A DNA stretch of 23,515 nt, from assembly GCA_002451555.1 (NCBI GenBank), contig DKCU01000052.1:1-23515 (forward strand), read 5' to 3'. The notes beneath the pieces were generated by a model that saw only the letters and a list, made by a program, of their open reading frames with translations, did no database searches and was not told where the DNA came from. Source of the stretch: Candidatus Segatella albertsiae (GTDB lineage: Bacteria > Bacteroidota > Bacteroidia > Bacteroidales > Bacteroidaceae). Positions 9,101 through 16,662 of the stretch are shown here, piece after piece (position 1 is the first letter of the stretch; each line of letters begins with the position of its first letter). A program made the position numbers and the translations under genes.

Positions 9101-9608
9101 GCTTACTTATGTTTGGGATAGCAAGGACAAGGTGGCTTGTGGTATCAATGAGCCAAAGTTCTTGGGTACATTCAATACTCGCTTGCGTTATCAGGGATGG
9201 CAGCTGAGCGCCATTTTCAGCTATCGCTTCGGTGGACAGATATACAACAGCACCTTGGCAAGCAAGATAGAGAACAACTATCCTTACAACAACAGTGACA
9301 AGCGTGCCCTCTACGACCGTTGGAGTCCAGAGAATCCAAATGCTCGATACAAGGCTATCAATGACTTCTCCACCACATATGCTACAAGTCGTTTTGTGGA
9401 GGACGAGAATACTTTGCGTTTGAACACGCTTTCACTGAGTTACGACCTTCCAGTCTCTTGGCTCAAGAAGGTACATTTGCCATTTGAGTATGTATCCATC
9501 GCAGGATATGCCGAGGACTTGTTGTATGTTTCAAGTGTCAAGCGTGAGCGTGGTACCGATTATCCATACGCACGTACTTATACTTTCTCCTTGACTTTGA
9601 GATTCTAA
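6183..9608 (+). CDS. SusC/RagA-family TonB-dependent outer-membrane transporter with STN domain
   Basis: A 1141-residue outer-membrane beta-barrel that imports a ligand using TonB energy. After a signal peptide (about 1-27) come an STN domain (about 50-117), a carboxypeptidase-regulatory-like beta domain (about 136-215, GQVVDENGEPLPGVTV), the SusC-type junction LKEVVVTG, a plug (about 225-365) with the family signature DASATALYGTRGANGVVV, and a barrel ending in the aromatic C-terminus TFSLTLRF. The STN domain is the part that contacts FecR anti-sigma factors, and FecR lies three genes upstream. This makes it a regulated transducer as well as a transporter. SusD follows after 25 nt. The substrate cannot be read from the sequence. 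Confidence 0.95.
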   Translation: MGDFKSRVTALAMISSFVSPLSLVYSQAAVIGDQPLLANDWAGEQMAKMKEQTSLVDAFKRVEKLTGYRIMYSYDDVKNYKAQATPSSKDVHKALSQVLGNLPLDFTINGKFVSISKKVPQVSNVSLSSDVREGKTVVLQGQVVDENGEPLPGVTVQAGKNSKIATVTNTDGTFVLQLNRGRAVNVDFSYIGMKSEHYMFKCQEDFRNLVIKLKDDASSLKEVVVTGMFNKRRETYTGSAKTVTSKDLKLAGNSNLLSSLSNVDPSFNIVTNDLIGSDPNKLPDITMRGSTALSTDVKSMQNNASNKVSSNLPLFIMDGFEVSLERFNDLDENQVESITLLKDASATALYGTRGANGVVVITTKKPESGRLRVTYKGTLTVEAPDLTGYNLMNADEKLKYEKLAGLYTATDDVKKQQSLDNLYNARMMNAARGIDTYWLKYPIHTGVGHKHSLRVEGGDDVFRYSGNLLYNNINGAMKGSARNTFTGGVFLSYKYKNLTFQNDLQISSNTSKNSPYGSFSDYTSVNPYYTPFDSDGNYVKKLESNTSYPSLGLNSGVTVYNPLYNAMLPQKNESKYTSITNNFAIEWHLNDAFFMRGSLGITSEKSRSDVYVPAENTAFDEYAISDYGRKGTYTYGTGENSQYELNITANYSKTFADLHALYVGLGYTLAQTKYEDYSFQAEGITNSNMAFLGAATAYAQGTTPYGYESTVRRVGVTGNFNYTYADRYFVDGTFKTEGSSQFGKDNRFAPFFSVGAGWNIHNEKFLKGNNLINVARLRLSYGTSGSQSFSPYQALTSYKSIDGYNFNGLYGVKLMGIGNSELKWQKTKQWNVGLDLELMKNRFALNFDYYNKLTDDLLSDVNLPTSAGFSSFKGNVGQVENRGFELGANAYLIRDTKKQLIWSVGGTMIHNVNKIKKISNYLEYLNSLMENEEDVNPSFMYKEGESINTIFAVRSQGIDPSNGKEIYVKKDGSLTYVWDSKDKVACGINEPKFLGTFNTRLRYQGWQLSAIFSYRFGGQIYNSTLASKIENNYPYNNSDKRALYDRWSPENPNARYKAINDFSTTYATSRFVEDENTLRLNTLSLSYDLPVSWLKKVHLPFEYVSIAGYAEDLLYVSSVKRERGTDYPYARTYTFSLTLRF

Positions 9609-9633
9609 AAGGATTATTAATGTAAAACAGAAC

Positions 9634-11139
9634 ATGATGAAAAAGACAATATATTCAATGTTGCTTCTCTTGGGAGCCGCCTCGTCGCTGACCAGTTGTA
9701 GCGATTGGTTGGATGTAAGCCCTAAGACCGAAGTGAGGGAAGGAGACTTGTTCTCTTCCGAGTCAGGTTATCGCAACGCGATGTCTGGCGTATATATCCT
9801 CTTGGGACAGAAGCCTCTTTATGGTGTGCAGGCTTCCATGTTTGTGCCAGAGTTTTTGGCGCATACTTGGGCAACTCCTTCCGAGAGCACCAATGCCTCT
9901 GCCTTCTATTTGGCAAAGAATGCCTATACCAATTCCAATGTGGAGACCACTTTGGATAACCTTTGGTCGAATTACTATAATACGATAGCGCAGATTAACA
10001 ATATCTTGACCAATCTGCAAGGCTCTTCTGTCAAATTCTCTGGCAACCAACGCCAGATGATGGAGGGAGAACTTTACGGTTTGCGTGCCTTCCTCCACCT
10101 AGACTTGTTGAGATTCTATGGACCTGTGCCAGATGATGCCGATGGTTCCAAGATGTGTATCCCATACGTCAAGGAACTGACGACGGACGTAGCCAAGTTG
10201 AAGTCTGAGTCTTACGATGCCGTCAAGGCCGACATCCTTGCCGACTTGGACAAGGCGGAGAGCCTTCTTGCCACTTCTGATCCTATCGTAGAGACCAAGG
10301 CAAGTGCAGACGATCCAGACCGTTCTGACGATGCGGCTGATGCCGATGTAGATTTGAGTGAGAATGAAATCTATCGTCAGCTTCACTTCAACTATTGGGC
10401 TGTGATAGGAGCCAAGGCTCGCTATTACTATTGGATAGGTGACAAGGAAAAGGCTGTGGAATACGCCAAGAAGGTGATTGAGGCGAAGGACAAGGCTGGC
10501 AAGCAGGTGTTCTCGCTCTGCGATGAGGCTTACTATTCCGCTCACAGCAATGCCAACCTGACCATGAAGATGGAACAACTCTACGGTGTCTATAACTCAA
10601 GTTATCAGGATGACATCTATCAGGCTTATTATTCCAAGGCAAATCCTCTCTTCACCCAAAAGGAGGATTACGTGAAGACGGCTTACGAGTCAACGCTTTA
10701 TCCAGATGACATCCGTTTCAAGGGAAGTCGCTATTGGAAGACTCAGATGGCAGACAATGCTACAGTGTCGGAGTATCATTTCCTCAAATATACTTATAAT
10801 GGTTCTTGGTATGGTTACAATACAGTACCTGTGATGCGCCTGAGCGAGATGTACTTCATCTTGTTTGAGGATGCTTCGTTGAGCGAGATGAAACCATACT
10901 TTGCCACATGGCGACTTGCTCGTGGATTGGATGCTTCGCTCGACGAGACATTGACCAGCGAGTCGGCAGTCACCTCTCGCATGGAGAAGGAATGGCGCAA
11001 AGAGTTCATGGGCGAGGGACAGATGTTCTTCTTCTACAAGAAGCATAACTATTCCGCTTATTCTTGGCCTACGAGCTATACGGTTCCAGCAGGAGCTTAT
11101 CAACTACCTAAGCCAAAGAGCCAGTCCATGTACGAGTAA
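9634..11139 (+). CDS. SusD/RagB-family outer-membrane lipoprotein
   Basis: A 501-residue surface lipoprotein that forms the lid of the SusC channel and binds substrate. The lipobox LTSC places the lipidated Cys at residue 22, and the mature N-terminus SDWLDVSPKTEV is typical of the family. TPR-like helices include ELYGLRAFLHLDLLRFYGPV (about 149-168), a hallmark of SusD proteins. The C-terminus contains the usual EWRKEFMGEGQMFFFYKK motif. Residues about 223-245 form a very acidic insert (ADDPDRSDDAADADVDLSE) that is not standard for the fold and might bind metal or project as a loop. It directly follows the SusC gene. Confidence 0.94.
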   Translation: MMKKTIYSMLLLLGAASSLTSCSDWLDVSPKTEVREGDLFSSESGYRNAMSGVYILLGQKPLYGVQASMFVPEFLAHTWATPSESTNASAFYLAKNAYTNSNVETTLDNLWSNYYNTIAQINNILTNLQGSSVKFSGNQRQMMEGELYGLRAFLHLDLLRFYGPVPDDADGSKMCIPYVKELTTDVAKLKSESYDAVKADILADLDKAESLLATSDPIVETKASADDPDRSDDAADADVDLSENEIYRQLHFNYWAVIGAKARYYYWIGDKEKAVEYAKKVIEAKDKAGKQVFSLCDEAYYSAHSNANLTMKMEQLYGVYNSSYQDDIYQAYYSKANPLFTQKEDYVKTAYESTLYPDDIRFKGSRYWKTQMADNATVSEYHFLKYTYNGSWYGYNTVPVMRLSEMYFILFEDASLSEMKPYFATWRLARGLDASLDETLTSESAVTSRMEKEWRKEFMGEGQMFFFYKKHNYSAYSWPTSYTVPAGAYQLPKPKSQSMYE

Positions 11140-11189
11140 TCTTACAACTCTCAAAAAGTTATGTTTCAATCAAAAATGAAGTTTTAAAC

Positions 11190-11924
11190 ATGAAGAAATA
11201 TATATTTATTGTCATGGCAGCCTTGGGTATCTTGACCTTGGCTTCCTGCTCGGAAAACGAGCCAATGGCATACGAGGGGCAACCAGCCTTGTATTTCGCG
11301 AATGATGACATCAACTTCTCGTTCTTCTATGCAGAAGACGCTGGAGATAGAAGTTCGGTCGATATTACGGTACATGCGATGGGACCTGTCTCTGACGTGA
11401 ATAGAACCTTTACGCTTTATCAGGAGAACGCTGGCGAGGCTGATGCCGCCCAGGCTGGTGTACATTACCTGGGTTTCGACACCGACGAGATGAAGCAAGC
11501 GATGGTGATTCCTGCCGGCAAGAGCGAAGTGAAATTGCCTATCGTCTTGTTGAAGGACAATAGCTTGGACACACAGACCGTGAAGTTGAAGATAGGCATA
11601 CGTCCTAACGAGAATTTCAGCCATGGTGTGGTCGAGAGGGACAGTACAGTCGTCTCTTTCTCTTCTCAGGCGATGAAACCTACCAATTGGAAAGACTGGT
11701 ATTATGCCTTCGGCTCTAGTTGGGGTACGGTCAAGATGCGTTTCATCATAGATGTCACGGGCATTACCAACTTCGACCAAGTGCCGGATGATTATGATTA
11801 TCTCATCTATCTGAATGGCAAGTTGAAGTCCAAGATGTTTGAGTATAATTCCACCCACGACCAACCATTGCAAGAAGCAGATGGCACGTTAGTAGAATTT
11901 GAGAATCCTTATATTTGGGAATAG
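11190..11924 (+). CDS. DUF4843-type surface lipoprotein
   Basis: A 244-residue lipoprotein with a lipobox ending at Cys20 (LASC, then SENEP). The body is mostly beta-strand, with a stretch (PALYFANDDINFSFFYAED) and a later beta-rich region (VHYLGFDTDEMKQAMVIPAG) that resemble the DUF4843 family. That family is found next to SusCD pairs in Bacteroidota and has no known biochemical role. It lies 50 nt after susD and 66 nt before the PKD-like gene, in one operon. A role as an accessory substrate-binding surface protein is inferred from position only. Confidence 0.75.
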   Translation: MKKYIFIVMAALGILTLASCSENEPMAYEGQPALYFANDDINFSFFYAEDAGDRSSVDITVHAMGPVSDVNRTFTLYQENAGEADAAQAGVHYLGFDTDEMKQAMVIPAGKSEVKLPIVLLKDNSLDTQTVKLKIGIRPNENFSHGVVERDSTVVSFSSQAMKPTNWKDWYYAFGSSWGTVKMRFIIDVTGITNFDQVPDDYDYLIYLNGKLKSKMFEYNSTHDQPLQEADGTLVEFENPYIWE

Positions 11925-11990
11925 CCTCTGTGCATTAGTAAGTCCAGAGCGTTCATAAAATATGGATAATAACTTAAAGTTTAGAAGATT

Positions 11991-13505
11991 ATGACAAACA
12001 AAAGAATAACAAAAGGGTTGCTCTGCTTGTCGATGGCGTTGGGGCTGTTTGCCAGTTGCTATGAGGACAAGGGTAACTACGACTATATTTCCGAGGATGA
12101 TGCCGCTGGTGTTGTCCTAGGTTCCTTGGAAGGTGCTACCGTCAAGGCCAATGAGGTATTGAAGATAGAGCCTCAGATGAAAGGTGGAGAGGGAGACAAC
12201 TTCTCTTACCTTTGGTACACCCTTTCGAGCGGTTCCTACAATGTGAAGAAGGACACCTTGTCGCAAGAGCGTGAGCTGAATGTACCTATCAACCTGAAGG
12301 AGGGTAAATATACCTTATATTATCAGGTGACCAATAAGTCGAATGGTGTCTTTCGTTCCGTTGAGGCTCCTCTTACTGTGACAGCTACTGATATTACGAG
12401 TGGTTGGTATGTCATGAAGGAGATCTCGGGTGGCACCGATTTCGATTACTATTCTCTTGAGGGCAAGAAAACAGTCAATGATTTCTTGACATCTTCCCTG
12501 GGAATGGAACCTATGAAGGGTTCTCCTGTCGGGATGGTTTTTCTCGATGCTTCCTATAGTCATGAGGAGGAAGGTGCTGATGGCAAGGTTACCAAGGAGA
12601 CGGGACTCTCTGCTTTTCACATCATGTCAAGTCAAGACTTCATTACCTTGAATGGTAGTGATTTCAGCTTGTTGAAGAACTTGCAGCAGGAATTCTACGA
12701 GACTCCATCTAACATCAACTTCAGCCATCTCTTTATAGACTCTTCTTTGCGTGATCAAGGATACACTACAGACTACTGCTATTTGATCAACAATGGTAAA
12801 GTTCATACAATGGGCTCAGAGATAGGTAAGTGGGGATACCAAGGAGCAGGCGACTATGAGCTATACCCAACATTAGTGCTAGGCTACTTCGGCGAGTTTG
12901 CTTATGATATGAAGAACCAGATGATTGTAAACTGTAGTACGGATGGAGAGGTGTCAAATGCCCAGACTTTCTTTGGCAGTGACTTTACGGATTTCAAGGA
13001 TAAAGATATGCAAGTATCTGCGGTCGTTCCACATATTGGTGGCTTTTCTGCGGAATTTTATGTCGTAGGAAAGTGTGGTGAGGATGGCAAGTATTATGTG
13101 GCGGATGTCTCTACCTTCCCTCCTTATGTCTATCAGGCAGAGTTCTATGAGTATGCGGCTGACAGTCCTTTGAACCAAGCTAAGATTGTTGCTTCTCCTC
13201 AGACTGCTTCCGTCATCTATTATGCCGTAGATAACAAACTCTATATGCACAAGGTGACTACAAGTGAGGACACGGTTGTGAAGACTTTCGCCGAAGGCGA
13301 GAACATCTCGTTTATCAAGAACTTTACGGGTACAGATAAGAATGGTGAAAGTTTCAACAATATCGTGGTTGTCACCAATACGACCACAGGGTATCAGGTC
13401 TATCAGTTCCCGATGGTTGGTTCCGCAGGTGAGTTGAAGACAGACGTGTCTCCATCCATGAGTGGCACAGGAAAAGCATCTTACTTGATGTTTAGACAAG
13501 AATAA
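11991..13505 (+). CDS. PKD-like family surface lipoprotein
   Basis: A 504-residue lipoprotein with the lipidated residue at Cys23 (FASC) and the mature start YEDKGNYDY, which is characteristic of PKD-like lipoproteins encoded beside SusCD/DUF4843 genes. Residues about 45-130 look like an Ig/PKD beta-sandwich (FSYLWYTLSSG, then YTLYYQVTNKSNGVF). The rest (about 135-504) could be a beta-propeller-like ligand-binding part, with recurring strands such as YYVADVSTFPPYVYQA, but no catalytic motif is visible. It is the last gene of the operon; a palindromic element follows about 45 nt later. The role is probably capture of substrate at the surface. Confidence 0.75.
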   Translation: MTNKRITKGLLCLSMALGLFASCYEDKGNYDYISEDDAAGVVLGSLEGATVKANEVLKIEPQMKGGEGDNFSYLWYTLSSGSYNVKKDTLSQERELNVPINLKEGKYTLYYQVTNKSNGVFRSVEAPLTVTATDITSGWYVMKEISGGTDFDYYSLEGKKTVNDFLTSSLGMEPMKGSPVGMVFLDASYSHEEEGADGKVTKETGLSAFHIMSSQDFITLNGSDFSLLKNLQQEFYETPSNINFSHLFIDSSLRDQGYTTDYCYLINNGKVHTMGSEIGKWGYQGAGDYELYPTLVLGYFGEFAYDMKNQMIVNCSTDGEVSNAQTFFGSDFTDFKDKDMQVSAVVPHIGGFSAEFYVVGKCGEDGKYYVADVSTFPPYVYQAEFYEYAADSPLNQAKIVASPQTASVIYYAVDNKLYMHKVTTSEDTVVKTFAEGENISFIKNFTGTDKNGESFNNIVVVTNTTTGYQVYQFPMVGSAGELKTDVSPSMSGTGKASYLMFRQE

Positions 13506-13549
13506 ATTTGCTCAACGTAAGTTGATTGCATCAAATGAATGGCAGATGT

Positions 13550-13695
13550 GGGGGTGTGTCATAAATCGGGCTGAAAGCCCAAAAGCACCAAGCCCAGGGC
13601 AACGCCCTGGGTAAAGATTACATCAAGGAAGTCGCCCTGGGCTTGGAGCAGATTGCCCTTTCTGGGCGCATTGGATGTGACTTATGGCACCCCCC
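13550..13695. repeat. REP/MITE-like palindromic element
   Basis: About 146 bp bounded by imperfect terminal inverted repeats (GGGGGTGTGTCATAA at 13550-13564; GGGGGGTGCCATAAG read from 13695 back to 13681). Inside are nested hairpins: GGGCTGAAAGCCC (13568-13580), CCCAGGGC-aac-GCCCTGGG (13593-13611), and a 13-bp perfect pair CCAAGCCCAGGGC / GCCCTGGGCTTGG (13588-13600 / 13634-13646) that competes with the previous stem. GCCC...GGGC follows at 13655-13667. It contains no credible gene. It may act as a terminator for the uptake operon, and it looks like a dispersed non-autonomous repeat. Confidence 0.75.
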
Positions 13696-13789
13696 TTGCC
13701 TTTTCAGTCAAGTATCGTGCTTGTTGAAGCATCTTTCCTTGCTAAAGATGTTACAATGCTGTTACAACTTGCATTATCCTTCATAAATA

Positions 13790-13821
13790 TTTCGAGAAAT
13801 GCGGAAATCTTATTAAATTTG
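13790..13821 (+). promoter_or_regulatory. Promoter of the Na+/phosphate cotransporter gene
   Basis: TAAATTTG at 13814-13821 fits the TAnnTTTG -7 consensus. TTTC at 13790-13793, 20 nt upstream, is a one-mismatch -33 element. The expected leader is about 37 nt to ATG 13864, which supports that start over the longer open frame from 13684. Confidence 0.65.
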
Positions 13822-13863
13822 CAAACGAAATGTAACAATTATTTCCGTATAACAGAAACATTT

Positions 13864-15564
13864 ATGAGTACAAGTCAATATCTTGTGATATTTTTTCAGA
13901 TTCTGGGCTCTCTGGCCTTGCTTATCTATGGCATGAAGGTGATGAGCGAGGCTTTGCAGAAGATGGCAGGATCTCAGTTACGACACATTCTAGGGGCGAT
14001 GACCACCAATCGTTTTACGGGTATGCTCACGGGTACCTTCATTACCTGTGCCGTGCAGAGTTCCTCTGCCACCACTGTGATGACGGTTTCCTTTGTCAAC
14101 GCAGGACTTCTTACCTTGGCACAGGCCATCTCGGTTATCATGGGTGCCAATATCGGTACTACGCTCACGGCATGGATTATGTCGCTCGGCTATAATGTCG
14201 ATTTAACGATTGTCGTCTTCCCAGCCTTTTTCTTGGGCATCATGTTGATATACAGCAAGAAGAGGCGTTATTTCGGAGACTTTCTCTTTGGTATTGCTTT
14301 CCTCTTTTTCGCCCTCGTCTTGTTGAGTGGCGCAGGAAAGGCCCTTGACTTGGAGCATAACCCTTCGGTCATCGACTTCTTCAGTTCCTTTGATACAAAG
14401 AGTCACCTCACGATTATCATCTTCCTCTTGATAGGTACGGTCATCACCTGCATCGTGCAGAGTTCTGCTGCTGTGATGGCGATAACCATCTTGCTCTGTT
14501 CCACAGGTGTGCTTCCTATCTACTTGGGCATAGCCTTGGTGATGGGCGAGAACATCGGAACCACCGCTACCGCCAACCTCGCCGCCTTGGGTGCCAACGC
14601 CCAGGCTCGTCGTGCAGCCTTGGCTCACTTGGTGTTCAACGTGTTTGGTGTGGTATGGGTGCTCTGCCTGTTCTATCCGTTTGTGGATATGGTTTGCTCG
14701 TTTGTCGGCTACGACCCTGATGGCAACATGACGACGGCACAGAAAGCGACGCTGCTTCCTATCGTCTTGGCGATGTTCCACACCTGCTTCAATGTCTGCA
14801 ACACGGGCGTGCTCATCTGGTTTATTCCTCAGATAGAGAAGATAGTTTGCAAGCTCATCAAGCCTAAGACCGACAAGGATGACGAGGACTTCCGCTTGCG
14901 CTTTATCCAAACGGGCATCATGAAGACTCCTGAGCTCTCTGTCTTTGAGGCACAGAAGGAGATAAGCAGTTTTGGCGAACGCATCCAGCGTATGTTCGGC
15001 ATGGTGCGGGAACTCTTGGAAACCAAAGACGAGAAAGGCTTTGGCAAGTTGTATGAGCGTATCGTGAAATATGAGGGTATCTCAGATAACATGGAGATAG
15101 AGATTGCCAAGTATCTCGACCAGGTGAGCGATGCCCATCTGAGCGATGACACCAAGGCAAAGATTCGTGCCATGCTTCGTGAGATTTCCGAGATAGAGAG
15201 CATCGGTGATAGTTGCTATAATATCGCCCGAACCATCAAGCGCAAGGTGGATAACAAGGAGGAATTCACTGACAAGCAGCATGAGAACATCCACCAGATG
15301 TTTAAGTTGGTCGATGAGGCTTTGACGCAGATGAACTTCATGTTTACCCACGACCGCCAGACGCTTGATATGAATCGTACGTTCAATATCGAGACGGAAA
15401 TCAACAACTATCGTTCGCAGTTGCGCAACCAGAACATAGACGATGTGGATAATCACCTCTATGCATACGGCATAGGAACGATGTACATGGATGTTATCCA
15501 AGAGTGTGAAAAACTCGGCGACTATGTGGTCAATGTTGCCGAAGCTCGAATGGGAAAAAGATAA
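13864..15564 (+). CDS. Na+/phosphate cotransporter (NptA/YjbB-like) with C-terminal PhoU-like domain
   Basis: A 566-residue inner-membrane protein. Two inverted Na_Pi_cotrans repeats carry the paired signatures QSSSATT (65-71) with GANIGTT (94-100), and QSSAAV (199-204) with GENIGTT (228-234). Multiple membrane segments span residues about 1-335. The soluble C-terminal part (about 365-560) is helical and PhoU-like, the architecture seen in bacterial PF02690 proteins. It should move phosphate coupled to sodium; direction is not certain, as the E. coli relative YjbB is linked to export. Start 13864 (MSTSQYLVIF) is chosen because a promoter lies at 13790-13821. The 60-codon extension upstream would begin inside the palindromic element. 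Confidence 0.92.
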   Translation: MSTSQYLVIFFQILGSLALLIYGMKVMSEALQKMAGSQLRHILGAMTTNRFTGMLTGTFITCAVQSSSATTVMTVSFVNAGLLTLAQAISVIMGANIGTTLTAWIMSLGYNVDLTIVVFPAFFLGIMLIYSKKRRYFGDFLFGIAFLFFALVLLSGAGKALDLEHNPSVIDFFSSFDTKSHLTIIIFLLIGTVITCIVQSSAAVMAITILLCSTGVLPIYLGIALVMGENIGTTATANLAALGANAQARRAALAHLVFNVFGVVWVLCLFYPFVDMVCSFVGYDPDGNMTTAQKATLLPIVLAMFHTCFNVCNTGVLIWFIPQIEKIVCKLIKPKTDKDDEDFRLRFIQTGIMKTPELSVFEAQKEISSFGERIQRMFGMVRELLETKDEKGFGKLYERIVKYEGISDNMEIEIAKYLDQVSDAHLSDDTKAKIRAMLREISEIESIGDSCYNIARTIKRKVDNKEEFTDKQHENIHQMFKLVDEALTQMNFMFTHDRQTLDMNRTFNIETEINNYRSQLRNQNIDDVDNHLYAYGIGTMYMDVIQECEKLGDYVVNVAEARMGKR

Positions 15565-15640
15565 ACAATAAGACCAAGTCTTCGTATATAACATCGTATA
15601 TGGCATGATATATAACAAGTCTTGGCATCAAGTATAAAAA

Positions 15641-15682
15641 GTCTTCCGAGATACTAGTTGTTATCTTCAGAAGACCTAGTAT
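15641..15682 (+). terminator. Alternative hairpins downstream of the cotransporter gene
   Basis: GTCTTC (15641-15646) can pair with GAAGAC (15670-15675), and ATACTAG (15651-15657) can pair with CTAGTAT (15676-15682). The two stems interleave and exclude each other. No strong T run follows, so termination is only a possibility. Confidence 0.3.
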
Positions 15683-15688
15683 GTTAAG

Positions 15689-15775
15689 CCGCACAACAGC
15701 TGATATGCAATCGCACATCAGCTGTTGTGCGGTTGCACATCAACTGTTGTGCGCTCGGCTTTCAGTTGTTGTGCG
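15689..15775. repeat. Palindrome plus 22-bp-period direct repeats at the sirtuin 3' end
   Basis: CCGCACAACAGCTGAT (15689-15704) pairs perfectly with ATCAGCTGTTGTGCGG (15717-15732). The core then recurs as direct repeats at 15739-15753 (ATCAACTGTTGTGCG) and 15761-15775 (TTCAGTTGTTGTGCG), each 22 bp apart. The last copy lies inside the minus-strand sirtuin gene and encodes its final residues (SHNN and stop). The set could fold as a terminator for either convergent gene. Confidence 0.85.
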
Positions 15776-16469
15776 ATGATAGAATTTCTGTAAGTTCCTT
15801 CATTCCGTCGGAAGCACCCTTCATGATATGTTCTATCTTGTAATAACCATTGGTGCTGACGGCACCTGGGTCTATCAGATAGATAGGGATATGTGGCTTG
15901 GTATAGGAAATCAAGCCTGCGGCAGGATAGACGTTGAGCGAAGTTCCGATGATGACGAAGATGTCGGCTTGCTGTACGGCTTCTGCGGCAGGTTCTATCA
16001 TCGGTACATTCTCGCCGAAGAAGACGATGAAAGGGCGTAATAGACTTCCGTCTCCAGCTTTTGTGCCAGGCTTTACCTCGCAGTCATCTTCGGGCAATTC
16101 CTTCACGTAGCGATAGTCGTAAGGGTTGTCGGAAGAGCAAACCTTCGAGAGCTCGCCATGTAGGTGGATGACATTCTTGGAACCCGCCTTCTCATGCAGG
16201 TTATCGACGTTTTGGGTGATGACCGTCACGTCGAAGTCTTTCTCCAGTTCCTTGATAAGTTTATGCCCCTCGTTGGGTTGGGCGGCATAAAGCTTATGTC
16301 GTAACATATTGTAGAAGTTGGTCACTAGGGTAGGATCTGCTTCCCATCCCTCATGGGTGGCTATCTGCTCCACAGGATAGTTCTCCCACAAGCCATCGTT
16401 GCCGCGGAAAGTCTTGAAACCACTTTCCACCGACATACCGGCACCAGTCAAAAATACAAGTTTCTTCAT
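15762..16469 (-). CDS. NAD-dependent protein deacylase, sirtuin (Sir2/CobB family)
   Basis: A 235-residue cytoplasmic enzyme expected to remove acyl groups from lysines using NAD. Visible motifs in order: GAGMSVESGFKTFRG (about 9-23), QNVDNLHEKAGS, HLHGEL with the catalytic His, LRPFIVFFGE, GTSLNVYPAAGL and the final YLIDPG strand. The small domain has lost most of the zinc ligands: only two Cys remain (in KVCS and DDCEV) where four would bind zinc. In the substrate-pocket segment FYNMLRHKL the Tyr of the class III Y/R pair is present, but the Arg appears replaced by Leu with an Arg one place later (compared from memory with CobB FYNARR). It is convergent with the cotransporter gene and has its own promoter. 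Confidence 0.92.
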   Translation of the reverse strand: MKKLVFLTGAGMSVESGFKTFRGNDGLWENYPVEQIATHEGWEADPTLVTNFYNMLRHKLYAAQPNEGHKLIKELEKDFDVTVITQNVDNLHEKAGSKNVIHLHGELSKVCSSDNPYDYRYVKELPEDDCEVKPGTKAGDGSLLRPFIVFFGENVPMIEPAAEAVQQADIFVIIGTSLNVYPAAGLISYTKPHIPIYLIDPGAVSTNGYYKIEHIMKGASDGMKELTEILSSHNN

Positions 16470-16631
16470 CGTGTCACAATTTTATTGCATTAACTTTCTC
16501 TAAACTTGTCTTCATCAGAATAACAAGAAGTTAGACGTTTGTTTATACGTTATAGGTCGCAATCTGGAAACGAGCAGACTTCTATTCGTTTCTTTATTTT
16601 ACGATATACAAAGAACGCCTCAATTTGGAAG

Positions 16632-16662
16632 CAAAGATACGACATTTTTCTAAATATACAAT
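16632..16662 (-). promoter_or_regulatory. Promoter of the sirtuin gene
   Basis: Read on the minus strand, ATTG (16662-16659) precedes TATCTTTG (16639-16632) by 19 nt, a good match to the Bacteroidota promoter. Transcription would start near 16625 and leave a leader of about 155 nt before ATG 16469. The leader contains a 7-bp inverted repeat (GAAACGA 16567-16573 with TCGTTTC 16586-16592). Confidence 0.7.

Noticed and set aside
13684..13863. 60-codon extension of the Na+/phosphate cotransporter
   Set aside because: It begins inside the palindromic element and crosses the promoter at 13790-13821. Homologues start at a hydrophobic segment like that after ATG 13864.
15689..15775. CRISPR array
   Set aside because: Only three short imperfect copies, 7-bp gaps and no cas genes nearby.
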